Shown here: piece after piece, positions 17,313-26,357 of the stretch | Layout of the letters: the number at the start of each line of letters is the position of its first letter | Position numbering within the stretch: the stretch's first letter is position 1 | Source of the DNA: JBGSPQ01 sp964346765 | Lineage (GTDB): Bacteria; Patescibacteriota; Gracilibacteria; UBA1369 | Length of the DNA stretch: 64,000 nt | Reading direction: 5' to 3' | Assembly: GCA_964346765.1 (NCBI GenBank) | Contig: CAYFWB010000004.1 | Span: 67,795 to 131,794 of the forward strand | The notes under the pieces: generated by a model | The model's database searches: none | Seen by the model: only the letters and a program-made list of their open reading frames with translations | What the model was told of the DNA's origin: nothing | Program-made: the position numbers and the translations under genes

Positions 17313-18608
17313 TTAGTAAAGTTTGTTGTAATCGTGCATCACAAGCTGAGCGTTGATTTGTCTGAACAGTTCGAGTACGACGCCTACGATAATGATAAGT
17401 CCGGCACCGGTTACCAGGGTCGGTACAGAACCGAGAGCCATGATTGTAAATATGATTCCAAGCACCATCGGAGAGATCGCGATGAAGGCGATGAAGAGAC
17501 CTCCGAATAGGTTTAATCTGTTTGATACTTTATGTAGATAATCGGCAGTTTCTTTTCCTGGTCTGATTCCGGGGATATATCCGCCGCGTTTCTGAATATT
17601 TTCAGCTACTTGTTCGGGGTTAAAAGTGATTGAAACATAGAAAAATGTAAATCCAACGACCAGCAGGAAGTAAAATACAAGATATACCCAGCTACCCTGA
17701 TGCAGATAAGTCGCGAAAAGCGATCCGATCGCCTGTAAAGTTGTGTTGGTTGAATTCTGGAAAAAACTGCTTAAGAGTCCGGGAAAACTTATAACCGATA
17801 CGGCGAAGATGATCGGGATCATTCCGGCCTGGTTGATCCTTATGGGAAGTGATGATTGTACACCGCGTCCTCTTACTCCTCTTCCGGCATAAGTGATCGG
17901 GATGTTTCTGCTTCCTTCTGTTACTAATATTACAAGTACCGTTAGAGCTAGCGTGACCAGGATCATAATTACAAGTGGTATGACTCTTTCCGATTGTTGT
18001 TGCGTCAAAGCCAATGATTGACCCAGTACACCGGGAATTCCGGCAATGATACCGGCGAAGATCAAAACCGAAACACCGTTTCCAAGACCTTTTTCCGTAA
18101 TCAGTTCACCCATGTACATTAACAGTATGGAACCCGTGGTAACTGTAATCATGATCGGGATTATAACGGTCGGGATACCGAGTCCTTCGATAATGGGGAG
18201 AGGGGATTGTGAGTTTAAAATCGCGATCATGCCATAGGATTGTAAAAACGCGATTGGAACGGTAAGCCACCTTGTATATTGATTGATTTTTTTTCTTCCT
18301 TGTTCGCCTTCTTTGGATAATGATTCGAGATTCGGCACAATAACGGTCAAAAGCTGCATGATGATGGAAGCGTTAATGTAAGGGGAAAGTCCCATCAGAA
18401 TGATGGAGAAGTTTTCCGCGCTACCACCTGTCAGCATAGAAAACATGCCAAGTAGCTGATTTTGTTCAAAAATGAGTTTCAGTGATTCGGTGTTTGCCCC
18501 GGGAATTGATATCTGGGCGAGAACTCTGAATATTATGATTATGAAAAATGTGAAAAGTATTTTATTGCGAAGATTTTTGGAGTTCCAGATTTGAAGTAAG
18601 TAATTCAT
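17313..18608 (-). CDS. secY: Protein translocase subunit SecY
   Basis: 431 residues. Central pore of the Sec translocon with ten membrane helices. Seen: IPGAN near residue 34 (plug region), GLSPYINASIIMQLL (about 73-87), KEGEQGRKKINQYTRW loop, the lateral-gate helices, the cytosolic FNPEQVAENIQKRGGYIPGIRPG loop and a C-terminal helix. The SLH-nuclease in this window would be a Sec substrate. Confidence 0.97.
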   Translation of the reverse strand: MNYLLQIWNSKNLRNKILFTFFIIIIFRVLAQISIPGANTESLKLIFEQNQLLGMFSMLTGGSAENFSIILMGLSPYINASIIMQLLTVIVPNLESLSKEGEQGRKKINQYTRWLTVPIAFLQSYGMIAILNSQSPLPIIEGLGIPTVIIPIMITVTTGSILLMYMGELITEKGLGNGVSVLIFAGIIAGIPGVLGQSLALTQQQSERVIPLVIMILVTLALTVLVILVTEGSRNIPITYAGRGVRGRGVQSSLPIRINQAGMIPIIFAVSVISFPGLLSSFFQNSTNTTLQAIGSLFATYLHQGSWVYLVFYFLLVVGFTFFYVSITFNPEQVAENIQKRGGYIPGIRPGKETADYLHKVSNRLNLFGGLFIAFIAISPMVLGIIFTIMALGSVPTLVTGAGLIIIVGVVLELFRQINAQLVMHDYNKLY

Positions 18609-18625
18609 TAAATTTTATATTACTT

Positions 18626-19084
18626 TTATTTTGAATTATTCGGCACAACTACAGTGCCCTTTGCTTTTTCAACTTTTTCTTTGGCCGAAGCGGAAGCGCT
18701 GTCGAGTTTTACAGTCAGTTTTTTTGTGATTTCACCGTCACCGAGTAGTTTGACCGGTTGTACTTTGTTGCTGATCAATTTTTTCTCATAAAGTTTGATG
18801 ATGTCGATTTCTTCATTGTCGTCGAATAAACTTAAATTGCCAACGTTAACAACTTGATAGTTTATGCGGTTAACGTTTTTAAATCCTCTTAGTTTGGGCA
18901 TTTTTCTGTATAGGGGCGTCTGTCCTCCTTCAAAACCCGGTTTTACTCCGCCGCCGGTTCTGGAATTTTGTCCGTTCATACCGCGGCCGGCGTAGTTTCC
19001 TTTACCGGATGAGTTGCCACGTCCCAGTCTTTTTGATTTTTGTCTGGCACCTTTATTGCTTTTGAGTTCTAGCAGTTTGGACAT
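18626..19084 (-). CDS. rplO: 50S ribosomal protein L15 (uL15)
   Basis: 152 residues. Gly-rich N-terminus (KRLGRGNSSGKGNYAGRGMNGQNSR), then GFEGGQTPLYRKMPKLRGFKN. In most bacteria rpmD (uL30) lies directly upstream; here only 76 bases separate rplO and rpsE and no uL30 frame fits. Confidence 0.96.
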   Translation of the reverse strand: MSKLLELKSNKGARQKSKRLGRGNSSGKGNYAGRGMNGQNSRTGGGVKPGFEGGQTPLYRKMPKLRGFKNVNRINYQVVNVGNLSLFDDNEEIDIIKLYEKKLISNKVQPVKLLGDGEITKKLTVKLDSASASAKEKVEKAKGTVVVPNNSK

Positions 19085-19160
19085 TTTATCTGATAGTTAT
19101 TTTTAAGTATTATTTAGTGCTCTTTTCCTTTTCGGTGATCGCTTTTTTTATTCGGTTTTT

Positions 19161-19745
19161 TTACTCCTTTTGGTGCTTTTTGGATTCAGCTTTTTTTTCG
19201 TTATTGTGAGCGCCGCCTTTTTCTTGTTTTTTAGCCTCGCCGGCTTTTTTCGCATTTTCCGCTTCTTTCTTTTTGGTAGCCCATGGCATTTCTTTTAGCT
19301 GATCAAGAGCAACGATTGTTGCTTGGCTATTTGTCATACGGTTGTTGTTGCCGAGACATTTTGCCAATACATCTTTGATGCCTGCCAGTTCAAAAATTTT
19401 TCTTAAAGGGCCGCCGGCAATGATTCCGGTACCGGGACACGCAGGCATTAAAAGCAACCTTGCACTCTTATATTTTACTTTAACCTTGTGGGTGATGGTT
19501 TTTTCAACCATTGGTATTGTGATCATAGTTTTTTTGGCCTGAGCAATGGCTTTTTGGATGGCTCCGGTAACTTCCGTGGATTTACCGATACCGACTCCCA
19601 CTTTGCCTTTTTTATTGCCAATGGCTACAGTCGCGCGGAATCTAAGTCTTCTACCACCTTTTACCACACGGGTTACACGGTCGATTTGAATGACTTCTTC
19701 TTCGAATTCTTTTGGTTCTCTGATTGGTGCTCTACCTTTTTTCAT
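19161..19745 (-). CDS. rpsE: 30S ribosomal protein S5 (uS5)
   Basis: 194 residues. The double-stranded RNA-binding-like N-terminal domain (VIQIDRVTRVVKGGRRLRFRA) and the C-terminal domain (PACPGTGIIAGGPLRKIFELAGIKD) are complete. A Lys/Glu/Ala-rich tail of about 35 residues is appended at the end. Confidence 0.97.
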   Translation of the reverse strand: MKKGRAPIREPKEFEEEVIQIDRVTRVVKGGRRLRFRATVAIGNKKGKVGVGIGKSTEVTGAIQKAIAQAKKTMITIPMVEKTITHKVKVKYKSARLLLMPACPGTGIIAGGPLRKIFELAGIKDVLAKCLGNNNRMTNSQATIVALDQLKEMPWATKKKEAENAKKAGEAKKQEKGGAHNNEKKAESKKHQKE

Positions 19746-19758
19746 GCTTAATTAATAG

Positions 19759-20109
19759 TTAGAATTTTAATCCGCCATCACGGGCGCTGTCCGCGATCGC
19801 TTTGACTCTGCCATGATATTTGTATCCGTTACGGTCAAATACGATGTTGGTGATTTTTTTTGCTTGTGCCAGTTCGGCAATTTTTTGTCCAAGTTGTTTG
19901 GCTGTTTCCGTTTTGGTCGCTTTACCTGTGTCTTTCAGGTCGGAAACACTGACCAACGTTACTCCTTTGTCATCGTCGACAAGTTGGAGAAAATGTTTGG
20001 AGTTGCTCTTTGAGACTATGAGTCTCGGTCTTTCAGCCGTGCCTTTAACAATGGCGCGGATTCTGACCTTTCTTCTTTGCCTGTTTAATAATTTTTTTGC
20101 TGTTTTCAT
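19759..20109 (-). CDS. rplR: 50S ribosomal protein L18 (uL18)
   Basis: 116 residues, normal length. RPRLIVSKSNSKHFLQLVDDDKG and the C-terminal FDRNGYKYHGRVKAIADSARDGGL mark uL18, which carries 5S rRNA into the large subunit with uL5. Confidence 0.96.
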   Translation of the reverse strand: MKTAKKLLNRQRRKVRIRAIVKGTAERPRLIVSKSNSKHFLQLVDDDKGVTLVSVSDLKDTGKATKTETAKQLGQKIAELAQAKKITNIVFDRNGYKYHGRVKAIADSARDGGLKF

Positions 20110-20126
20110 GTGTTATTAGTCAATTA

Positions 20127-20684
20127 TTAGCCTTTATCTTTTGTTGCGGCTTTACCTGCCTTGCGCGCAACCTGTTCATTTTCATATCTTATTCCTTTAC
20201 CTTTATAAGGTTCCGGTTTTCTGTATGATCTGATTTTAGCCGCGACTTCGCCAACCATTTGTTTGTTAACGCCGCTTACAATTAGAATATTCTTTTTTTC
20301 TTCATCCACTTTCAGAGTGACTCCCTTGGGCGGTTCGAATTCAACGGGGTGTGAAAAACCAATGTTCAAAACGGCTTTTGCCCCCTGCAGGTTAACCCTG
20401 TAACCAACACCCTGAATTTCGAGTCTTTTTTCAAATTCTTTTTCAACACCTTTAACCATGTTAGCCAGAATCGATCTGGTCAGACCATGAAGACTTTTAT
20501 GTTCACGATTGTCCGATGGACGGGTGCAGATGAGTTGATCTTCTTTGATTTCCACAGTCATATCTTTGTGGACGGGGAAGCTGATTTCACCCTTGGGTCC
20601 TTTTACAAATATTACATTGCCATCACGTTTTTCAACTGTAATGCCATTTGGTATTTTGATTGGTAATTTTCCTATGCGTGACAC
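20127..20684 (-). CDS. rplF: 50S ribosomal protein L6 (uL6)
   Basis: 185 residues. MSRIGKLPIKIPNGITV start, two repeated L6 domains, and the signature PEPYKGKGIRYENE near the end. Complete and of normal length. Confidence 0.97.
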   Translation of the reverse strand: MSRIGKLPIKIPNGITVEKRDGNVIFVKGPKGEISFPVHKDMTVEIKEDQLICTRPSDNREHKSLHGLTRSILANMVKGVEKEFEKRLEIQGVGYRVNLQGAKAVLNIGFSHPVEFEPPKGVTLKVDEEKKNILIVSGVNKQMVGEVAAKIRSYRKPEPYKGKGIRYENEQVARKAGKAATKDKG

Positions 20685-20705
20685 TTTGTAATTGTTATTT
20701 AATAA

Positions 20706-21089
20706 TTAATATACTTCACAGATCAGTTCTCCTCCCAAGTTTTGTCTTTTAGCTTCTTCGACACTCATGATGCCCTTGGGAGTGGATATGATTGACATAC
20801 CCAGGCCTCCATTGGTTTTTTTAAGGCCTATCGATTTAACGTAAATTCTTTGACCGGGTTTGCTGATTTTTTTTAATGTTATATCATTAATGGTCGGATT
20901 AAGCGTTATTTGTATTTCGGTGAATTTTCCCTCTTTGGTTTCTTTATAATCATCAATGAATTTTCTTTGCTTCATCACTTCAAGAACTGCAGTTTTGTTT
21001 TTGGAGTGGGGGATAGTTACAATATTTTTACGGCTCATATACCCGTTTCTAATTCTTGTTAATAGGTCTGATATTGGATCTGTGTACAT
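20706..21089 (-). CDS. rpsH: 30S ribosomal protein S8 (uS8)
   Basis: 127 residues. DPISDLLTRIRNGYM start; the C-terminal GGLGMSIISTPKGIMSVEEA ... GGELICEVY holds the main 16S-binding surface. S8 represses the spc operon in other bacteria by binding its mRNA near rplE. Confidence 0.97.
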   Translation of the reverse strand: MYTDPISDLLTRIRNGYMSRKNIVTIPHSKNKTAVLEVMKQRKFIDDYKETKEGKFTEIQITLNPTINDITLKKISKPGQRIYVKSIGLKKTNGGLGMSIISTPKGIMSVEEAKRQNLGGELICEVY

Positions 21090-21131
21090 AGTTATAAGTT
21101 ATTTTTCTTTGTGATTATTTTTCTTGGTGTT

Positions 21132-21356
21132 TTACCAGGAAGATTTTCTAAGTCCCATGATTTTACCCTCTCTGGCATGTTCTCTGAAGCAGATTCTGCA
21201 CATATCGAATTTTCTCATGTATCCTCTGTTTCTGCCGCATAATTTACAGCGATTGTATACCTTTGTGGGGTGATGCGGTTTTTTGCCCGCGGCTAGATTC
21301 TTTAGAATGTCCTTTTTTCTTTTTTCGGTTTTTACAATCAATGATGTTTTTGCCAT
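21132..21356 (-). CDS. rpsZ: 30S ribosomal protein S14, zinc-binding type (uS14)
   Basis: 74 residues. Two CxxC pairs (CKLCG and CRICF, about residues 37-56) form the zinc knuckle, and the tail KIMGLRKSSW is typical. Slightly longer than the usual 61-residue zinc form because of a Lys-rich start. Confidence 0.95.
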   Translation of the reverse strand: MAKTSLIVKTEKRKKDILKNLAAGKKPHHPTKVYNRCKLCGRNRGYMRKFDMCRICFREHAREGKIMGLRKSSW

Positions 21357-21367
21357 TTAAATTAAAT

Positions 21368-21937
21368 TTAAGATTTCTTTTCTTTGGCTTCACGGAATGG
21401 GAATCCAAGAGCTTTAAGAAGTTCGTAGCCCATTTCATCGGTTTTGGCCGTTGTTGTTATTGTTACCTGTAATCCGTGGATTTTGTCTACGTTGTCGGGA
21501 TTGATTTCCGGAAAAACTATATTTTCATTAATCCCCACCGAGTAGTTTCCATGTCCGTCGAAAGATCTTTTTGAAATACCTCTGAAGTCACGTACACGCG
21601 GGAAAGTTATGTTTACGAGTTTGCTTACAAAGTCATACATCTTGTTACCGCGCAGTGTGACTGCAACAGCTACCGGCATGCCTTCTCTCACTTTAAAATT
21701 AGAGATCGATTTTCTGGCTTTGGCGATGATAGGCGCTTGACCCGTGATCGCGGCAATGTTTTCCAGAACTTCAGAGTAGTCTTTTTTTGTCGCCAGAAAC
21801 TGTCCAAGTCCCATGTTGATCTTTACTTTTTGAAGTCGCGGTACGGCCATTGAATTTTTGAATCCATGGTCTTTCTGCATCTTAGGACGGATGTTTTTGT
21901 TGAAGTTTTCTCTTAATGTTAGTAATTCTTTGGCCAT
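21368..21937 (-). CDS. rplE: 50S ribosomal protein L5 (uL5)
   Basis: 189 residues. VPRLQKVKINMGLG, ITGQAPIIAKARKSISNFKVREGMPV, and FPRVRDFRGISKRSFDGHGN are the conserved blocks of the 5S rRNA- and P-tRNA-contacting protein. Complete. Confidence 0.97.
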   Translation of the reverse strand: MAKELLTLRENFNKNIRPKMQKDHGFKNSMAVPRLQKVKINMGLGQFLATKKDYSEVLENIAAITGQAPIIAKARKSISNFKVREGMPVAVAVTLRGNKMYDFVSKLVNITFPRVRDFRGISKRSFDGHGNYSVGINENIVFPEINPDNVDKIHGLQVTITTTAKTDEMGYELLKALGFPFREAKEKKS

Positions 21938-21942
21938 AATGG

Positions 21943-22371
21943 TTAAGCTTTAATGGTCTTTTTCTTAGATGATTTGGTTGTTTTTGCTTTTGACTCTTTG
22001 TTTTCAGGTTCTTTTTCTTCTTTTTCGGCTGTCTTTTTCTTTGTTTCGTTTTCAGTCGCAAGTTTGTCCAGTGATATTCCGCTAAGTTTTGAAACTCTTT
22101 CTTTTTTGCCGTTGTCTATAAATTTGTATCCGATTCTGGTGGGCTTGTTATCTTTGGGATCCAGTATCATGACGTTGGAAACATTGATGGGAGCTTCGTA
22201 TCTGATTTTTTCACCAGCTTTGTTTTGAGTCTTTTTGATATGCTTTGTTCGTAAGTTCAGTTTTTCTATTACTACCTGGTTGTGTTTTACTGAGACTTTT
22301 GTGATTTTACCGGTTTTTCCTTTGTCTTTTCCGGCTATCACCACCACTTTGTCTCCAACTTTAATTTTCAT
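21943..22371 (-). CDS. rplX: 50S ribosomal protein L24 (uL24)
   Basis: 142 residues. The KOW domain is at the start (MKIKVGDKVVVIAGKDKGKTGKI), then APINVSNVMILDP. The last 45 residues are a Lys/Glu/Thr-rich tail beyond the usual 104-residue protein. Confidence 0.95.
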   Translation of the reverse strand: MKIKVGDKVVVIAGKDKGKTGKITKVSVKHNQVVIEKLNLRTKHIKKTQNKAGEKIRYEAPINVSNVMILDPKDNKPTRIGYKFIDNGKKERVSKLSGISLDKLATENETKKKTAEKEEKEPENKESKAKTTKSSKKKTIKA

Positions 22372-22381
22372 AGTTATTTAC

Positions 22382-22750
22382 TTATAAAACTTCTGGCGCC
22401 AGACTTATAATTTTTTGATAACCTTTTTCACGGAGTTCTCTGGCGATTGGTCCGAACACACGTGTTCCTTTGGGCATGCCGTCTTTATTGATCATTACCA
22501 CGGCGCTTTCGTCAAATCTGATGTAACTGCCGTCTTTTCTTGGAGTTTCTTTCTTGATTCTTACAACGACACCTCTTTCCACGGCGTGAGTTTTTACCGC
22601 TCCGCGCGGAGCGGCCTGTTTGATTGTCAGAACCACAATGTCACCGAGTCCGGCATATCTTCTTCTGGTTCCACCCAGAACTTTAATTACCTGCGCGAGC
22701 TTGGCTCCGCTGTTATCCGCTATATTTACCATTGATCTTAGCTGTATCAT
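22382..22750 (-). CDS. rplN: 50S ribosomal protein L14 (uL14)
   Basis: 122 residues, exactly the common length. MIQLRSMVNIADNSGAKLAQVIKVLGG and the C-terminal GTRVFGPIARELREKGYQKIISLAPEVL are diagnostic. Confidence 0.98.
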   Translation of the reverse strand: MIQLRSMVNIADNSGAKLAQVIKVLGGTRRRYAGLGDIVVLTIKQAAPRGAVKTHAVERGVVVRIKKETPRKDGSYIRFDESAVVMINKDGMPKGTRVFGPIARELREKGYQKIISLAPEVL

Positions 22751-22753
22751 GAC

Positions 22754-23002
22754 TTAGTTTTCTTTATTTGATACTTGTTCCGGTTTTACAACCGTCCATT
22801 TTTTCAGTTTCGAAAGTGGTCTTGTTTCATAGATTGTTACTTCGTCTCCCACTTTGTACTGATTTTCCCCGTCATGCGCGTAAAATTTGCCGGATGTTCG
22901 ATATTTTTTTTTATACTTGGGATGCGTTTTGTAGGTGTGAACGGTAACCACCAGGGTTTTATCCATTTTCGCTTTTGTTACTATTCCTTTTTTACTTCGC
23001 AT
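22754..23002 (-). CDS. rpsQ: 30S ribosomal protein S17 (uS17)
   Basis: 82 residues. OB-fold protein: GIVTKAKMDKTLVVTVHTYKTHPKYKK, then YKVGDEVTIYETRPLSKLKKWTVV. Normal length and position between rpmC and rplN. Confidence 0.96.
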   Translation of the reverse strand: MRSKKGIVTKAKMDKTLVVTVHTYKTHPKYKKKYRTSGKFYAHDGENQYKVGDEVTIYETRPLSKLKKWTVVKPEQVSNKEN

Positions 23003-23019
23003 ATTATCTTTTTAATTAA

Positions 23020-23241
23020 TTAATTTGTTTTCGATTCTTTGGATACCGGTTTTGTCAGGTTTTCTTTCTGAACGGTTTTGACTCGGGCAATATACGCACG
23101 GTATTTTTTCTTATTGTGTGATTCTTTGTTGTATCCGCTTTGCAGATCCATTTGCAGTTTGCTCAGTTCTCTTGAAGTTTGTTCCAGTTCGTGAGTTAGG
23201 TCGGCGTCCGTAAGTTGTCTAAGTTCTTGTAAAGTTAACAT
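23020..23241 (-). CDS. rpmC: 50S ribosomal protein L29 (uL29)
   Basis: 73 residues. Two-helix protein at the tunnel exit: LRQLTDADLTHELEQTSRELSKLQMDLQSG and ARVKTV near the end; a short charged tail follows. Confidence 0.93.
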   Translation of the reverse strand: MLTLQELRQLTDADLTHELEQTSRELSKLQMDLQSGYNKESHNKKKYRAYIARVKTVQKENLTKPVSKESKTN

Positions 23242-23244
23242 AAT

Positions 23245-23667
23245 CTAGGCGATAAAATTTGAATCAATAAATTTGCATTTAACAGGCAGTTTTTGAGCCG
23301 CAAGATACATAGCGCGTCTTGCTATTTCTTCCGGCACTCCGTCCATTTCAAACAAAATTGTTCCGGCTTTAACCGTTGCCACGTATTTTTCCAAAGTGCC
23401 TTTACCACTACCCATCGGTACTTCCGCAGCTTTTTGGGTGATAGGTTTGTGAGGGAAAATTCTGATCCAGATTTTTCCGCCTCTTTTTACGTGTCTTGTC
23501 ATAGCTCGTCTGGCGGCTTCGATCTGTCTGGAGCTGACTTCACCACCGTTAACGGTTTTAAGTCCATAGGTACCAAAGGTAACACTGTGTCCTCTGGTAG
23601 CGACTCCGATTTGCGATCCTCTTAATCTTTGGGATTTTCTATATTTTGATTTTTTTGGCTGTAACAT
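23245..23667 (-). CDS. rplP: 50S ribosomal protein L16 (uL16)
   Basis: 140 residues. MLQPKKSKYRKSQRLRG start; SRQIEAARRAMTRHVKRGGKIWIRIFPHKPIT and PMGSGKGTLEKYVATVKAGTILFEMDG are the conserved tRNA-proximal blocks. Confidence 0.97.
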   Translation of the reverse strand: MLQPKKSKYRKSQRLRGSQIGVATRGHSVTFGTYGLKTVNGGEVSSRQIEAARRAMTRHVKRGGKIWIRIFPHKPITQKAAEVPMGSGKGTLEKYVATVKAGTILFEMDGVPEEIARRAMYLAAQKLPVKCKFIDSNFIA

Positions 23668-23719
23668 ATGTAATTTTAAGCTGTCTGATTATACTGATCG
23701 ATAATTATTTATCAAGTTT

Positions 23720-24385
23720 TTATTCTTGAACCGGCGTAACTTTAACTTCATTTTTTTTCTTAAAGATGTCTCCTTTATAAATCCATACTTTTACGCCGAT
23801 TGTTCCGAACGTGGTTTTAGCGTGTACAAGAGCGTAATCAATGTCGGCTCTGAATGTATGTAGAGGGATTTTTCCTTTTGAAAAGAATTCCGAGCGGGCG
23901 ATTTCAACTCCGTTAAGACGACCGGCGATGAATATTTTCGTGCCCTGCGCTCCTGCTTCCATTGCTTTATCTATGGCCATTTTTGCGGCTCTTCTGTAAG
24001 AAATTCTTTTTTCAACTTGTTTGGCTATAGAATCGGCCAACAGATAAGCGTCTAATGCTGGTTTGCTGATCTCTTTAATACTTAAATTGAACTCTTCTCT
24101 GAATCTTCTTTCCAGATCTTCTTTTAAAGCTTCGATTCCCGCCCCTTGACGGCCGATAATAAGGCCCGGTTTGGCGCTGTGAATATAAACTATAACTTTG
24201 TTCGCCGTTCTGTGAATTTCAATTTTTGACACGCCGGCATCGGCCAGTTTTTCTCTGATTATTTTTTCGATTTTGATATCTTGAATCAAAAGTCTGCCGT
24301 ACTGTTTTTTGGTGGCGAACCATTTAGAGTCCCAGCTCCTGATAATACCTATTCGTAAGATGTTTGGATTTACTTTTTGTCCCAT
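23720..24385 (-). CDS. rpsC: 30S ribosomal protein S3 (uS3)
   Basis: 221 residues. MGQKVNPNILRIGIIRSWDSKWF start, a KH domain (VYIHSAKPGLIIGRQGAGIE), and the C-terminal domain with RAAKMAIDKAMEAGAQGTKIFIAGRLNG at the mRNA entry site. Complete. Confidence 0.97.
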   Translation of the reverse strand: MGQKVNPNILRIGIIRSWDSKWFATKKQYGRLLIQDIKIEKIIREKLADAGVSKIEIHRTANKVIVYIHSAKPGLIIGRQGAGIEALKEDLERRFREEFNLSIKEISKPALDAYLLADSIAKQVEKRISYRRAAKMAIDKAMEAGAQGTKIFIAGRLNGVEIARSEFFSKGKIPLHTFRADIDYALVHAKTTFGTIGVKVWIYKGDIFKKKNEVKVTPVQE

Positions 24386-24400
24386 ATTATTATTAAAATA

Positions 24401-24859
24401 TTAAGCTTTTACGGTTTTAATTTCTTTTGGAGCACTTTTTTCAGCCTCCGTTTTTTTGGTATCTTGAATTTTTTCTCTTTTTGGTTCGGCGTTTTTTGAC
24501 TGAGCTTTCTTGACAGGTTTCTTTTCTTCGGCATCTTTTATACCGATTTTTATTGTAAGATGAGAATTTCTTTTCAGGATTGGATTAACTCTTCCTCTTG
24601 AAGCGGGCATCCATCTTTTATAAGTACCGGCTTTTGAAACCAGAACCTCTTGAATCACAAGATTTTCTTTTTCTTGTTTAAAGTTATTGGTCGCGTTGGC
24701 CATCGCACTTTTTAATGCTTTGTGCAGGATTTTTGCTCCCTTCTTGGGTGTGTATGCAAGAATTTCCATCGCTTTAACCGCTTCTTTGTCTCTTACCAGT
24801 TCGGCTATAAGGTTAAGCTTCTTTGGACTTATTCTGATTGTTTTAACTACTGCTTTCAT
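24401..24859 (-). CDS. rplV: 50S ribosomal protein L22 (uL22)
   Basis: 152 residues. Core of about 105 residues with RISPKKLNLIAELVRDK and the tunnel beta-hairpin KRWMPASRGRVNPILKRNSHL. A Lys/Glu-rich C-terminal tail of about 45 residues is extra compared with the usual 110-residue protein. Confidence 0.96.
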   Translation of the reverse strand: MKAVVKTIRISPKKLNLIAELVRDKEAVKAMEILAYTPKKGAKILHKALKSAMANATNNFKQEKENLVIQEVLVSKAGTYKRWMPASRGRVNPILKRNSHLTIKIGIKDAEEKKPVKKAQSKNAEPKREKIQDTKKTEAEKSAPKEIKTVKA

Positions 24860-24884
24860 AGTTTTTTTGATCCGTTAGATAAGA

Positions 24885-25166
24885 TTATTTCGCTGTTTCT
24901 CTGGCGAGTTTTCCACCGTGACTCTTGAACTTTCTAGTAGGGGAGAATTCACCAAGTCTGTGTCCGACCATGTTTTCCGTTACAAAGACAGGTATGTGTT
25001 GTTTCCCGTTGTGGACGGCGAAGGTGTGTCCAACAAAATCGGGAGCGATTACGCAGTCTCTTGCCCATGTTTTAATGATTTTCTTTTGTCCGGAAGCATT
25101 TAAAACGTTAACTTTTTTAGCGAGTTTAACTTCTATAAATGGTCCTTTTTTAGCACTTCTAGCCAT
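24885..25166 (-). CDS. rpsS: 30S ribosomal protein S19 (uS19)
   Basis: 93 residues, normal length. ARSAKKGPFIEVKLAKKV, TFAVHNGKQHIPVFVTENMVGHRLGEFSPTRKF are invariant blocks of uS19 at the head of the small subunit. Confidence 0.98.
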   Translation of the reverse strand: MARSAKKGPFIEVKLAKKVNVLNASGQKKIIKTWARDCVIAPDFVGHTFAVHNGKQHIPVFVTENMVGHRLGEFSPTRKFKSHGGKLARETAK

Positions 25167-25183
25167 ATTATTTATTGATTAAT

Positions 25184-26029
25184 TTACTTTTTTTTCTTAA
25201 GCCTCCTGTTTTTTACAATCATTTTGTCGCTGTATTTTTTCTTTCTTGTTTTGAATCCAAGGGCCGGCATTCCCCAAGGTGTTTTTGGAGATTTGAGACC
25301 GATGGGCTGGTTACCTTCACCACCACCGTGCGGATGGTCGATCGGGTTCATAACTTTACCTCTTACGGAAGGCCTTTTTCCAAGCCATCTTGAACGCCCG
25401 GCTTTACCGATTGTTATATTTCCATGTTCAATGTTACTTACAACACCTATAGTAGCAAAACATCTTTTGTCAATCAGTCTTACTTCTCCGGATGGCAGTT
25501 CCACTTGCGCGTGCTCTTTTTCTATAGCCGCAACTTTACCTTTTGATCCGGCGGAACGGATAATTTGCCCGCCTCTGCCGTAATTCAGTTCAACGTTGTG
25601 AATATCATAACCTACAGGGATATATTTTAAAGCCATTCTGTTACCGATTTTAACTTTTGTTTTTTCCTGTGTTAAAATAGTGTCACCAATCTGAATGTTT
25701 TCCGGAGCCAGGTGATATCTCTTGTCTCCGTCTTCATAGTTTACCAACATGATGTAGGCGGAACGTATCGGGTCGTATTGAATTGAAGTGACTTTGCCGT
25801 TGATGTTCATTTTGTCCCTTTGGCTGAAATCAATAATTCTGATTCTTCTCTTGTGTCCGCCCCCCTGGTGTCTGACGGTAATTTTCCCCTGGTTATTTCT
25901 TCCGGCTTTTTTTGAAGTTTTTTTGATCAGGCTTTTTTCGGGTTCGCCGCTCTTTGTCAGCTCTTTGAATGAGGAGCCTGTCATGTGTCTTCGGCTGGGG
26001 GTCGTTGGTTTGTAAGTCTTTATAGCCAT
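25184..26029 (-). CDS. rplB: 50S ribosomal protein L2 (uL2)
   Basis: 281 residues. OB domain and SH3-like domain complete: GKITVRHQGGGHKRRIRIIDF, and the peptidyl-transferase-near segment MNPIDHPHGGGEGNQPIG with the conserved His. Tail ends in a Lys-rich run. Confidence 0.98.
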   Translation of the reverse strand: MAIKTYKPTTPSRRHMTGSSFKELTKSGEPEKSLIKKTSKKAGRNNQGKITVRHQGGGHKRRIRIIDFSQRDKMNINGKVTSIQYDPIRSAYIMLVNYEDGDKRYHLAPENIQIGDTILTQEKTKVKIGNRMALKYIPVGYDIHNVELNYGRGGQIIRSAGSKGKVAAIEKEHAQVELPSGEVRLIDKRCFATIGVVSNIEHGNITIGKAGRSRWLGKRPSVRGKVMNPIDHPHGGGEGNQPIGLKSPKTPWGMPALGFKTRKKKYSDKMIVKNRRLKKKK

Positions 26030-26042
26030 TTTAATTAATTAC

Positions 26043-26348
26043 TTATTTCTTGCTTTTTTCTTTACTTATTTTAGTTACATCAACTTTCTTTTTACCCTTG
26101 AAGGTAACCAATGCTTTTTTCATTTGCGGTTTTTTGACGATACTTTTTCTTCCGTATGACCTTTTCTTTTCCGATGTGTTAAGTATTCTTACGGATTCGA
26201 CGTCTGTTCCGTAGAGTTCTTTCATAGCCGTTTTAACGTCAATTTTGGTCGCGTCTTTACCGACGTAAAAAGTGTAAGTCATCTTTTCACCCATTTTGAG
26301 GGCTTTTTCTGTAACTAACGGTTTTTTTACTGTGTATAGTGCTTTCAT
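26043..26348 (-). CDS. rplW: 50S ribosomal protein L23 (uL23)
   Basis: 101 residues. KPLVTEKALKMGEKMTYTFYVGKDATKIDVKTAMKELYGTDVESVRI identifies uL23, the trigger-factor and SRP docking protein at the tunnel exit. The basic tail is normal. Confidence 0.96.
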   Translation of the reverse strand: MKALYTVKKPLVTEKALKMGEKMTYTFYVGKDATKIDVKTAMKELYGTDVESVRILNTSEKKRSYGRKSIVKKPQMKKALVTFKGKKKVDVTKISKEKSKK

Positions 26349-26357
26349 TATTTAAAA

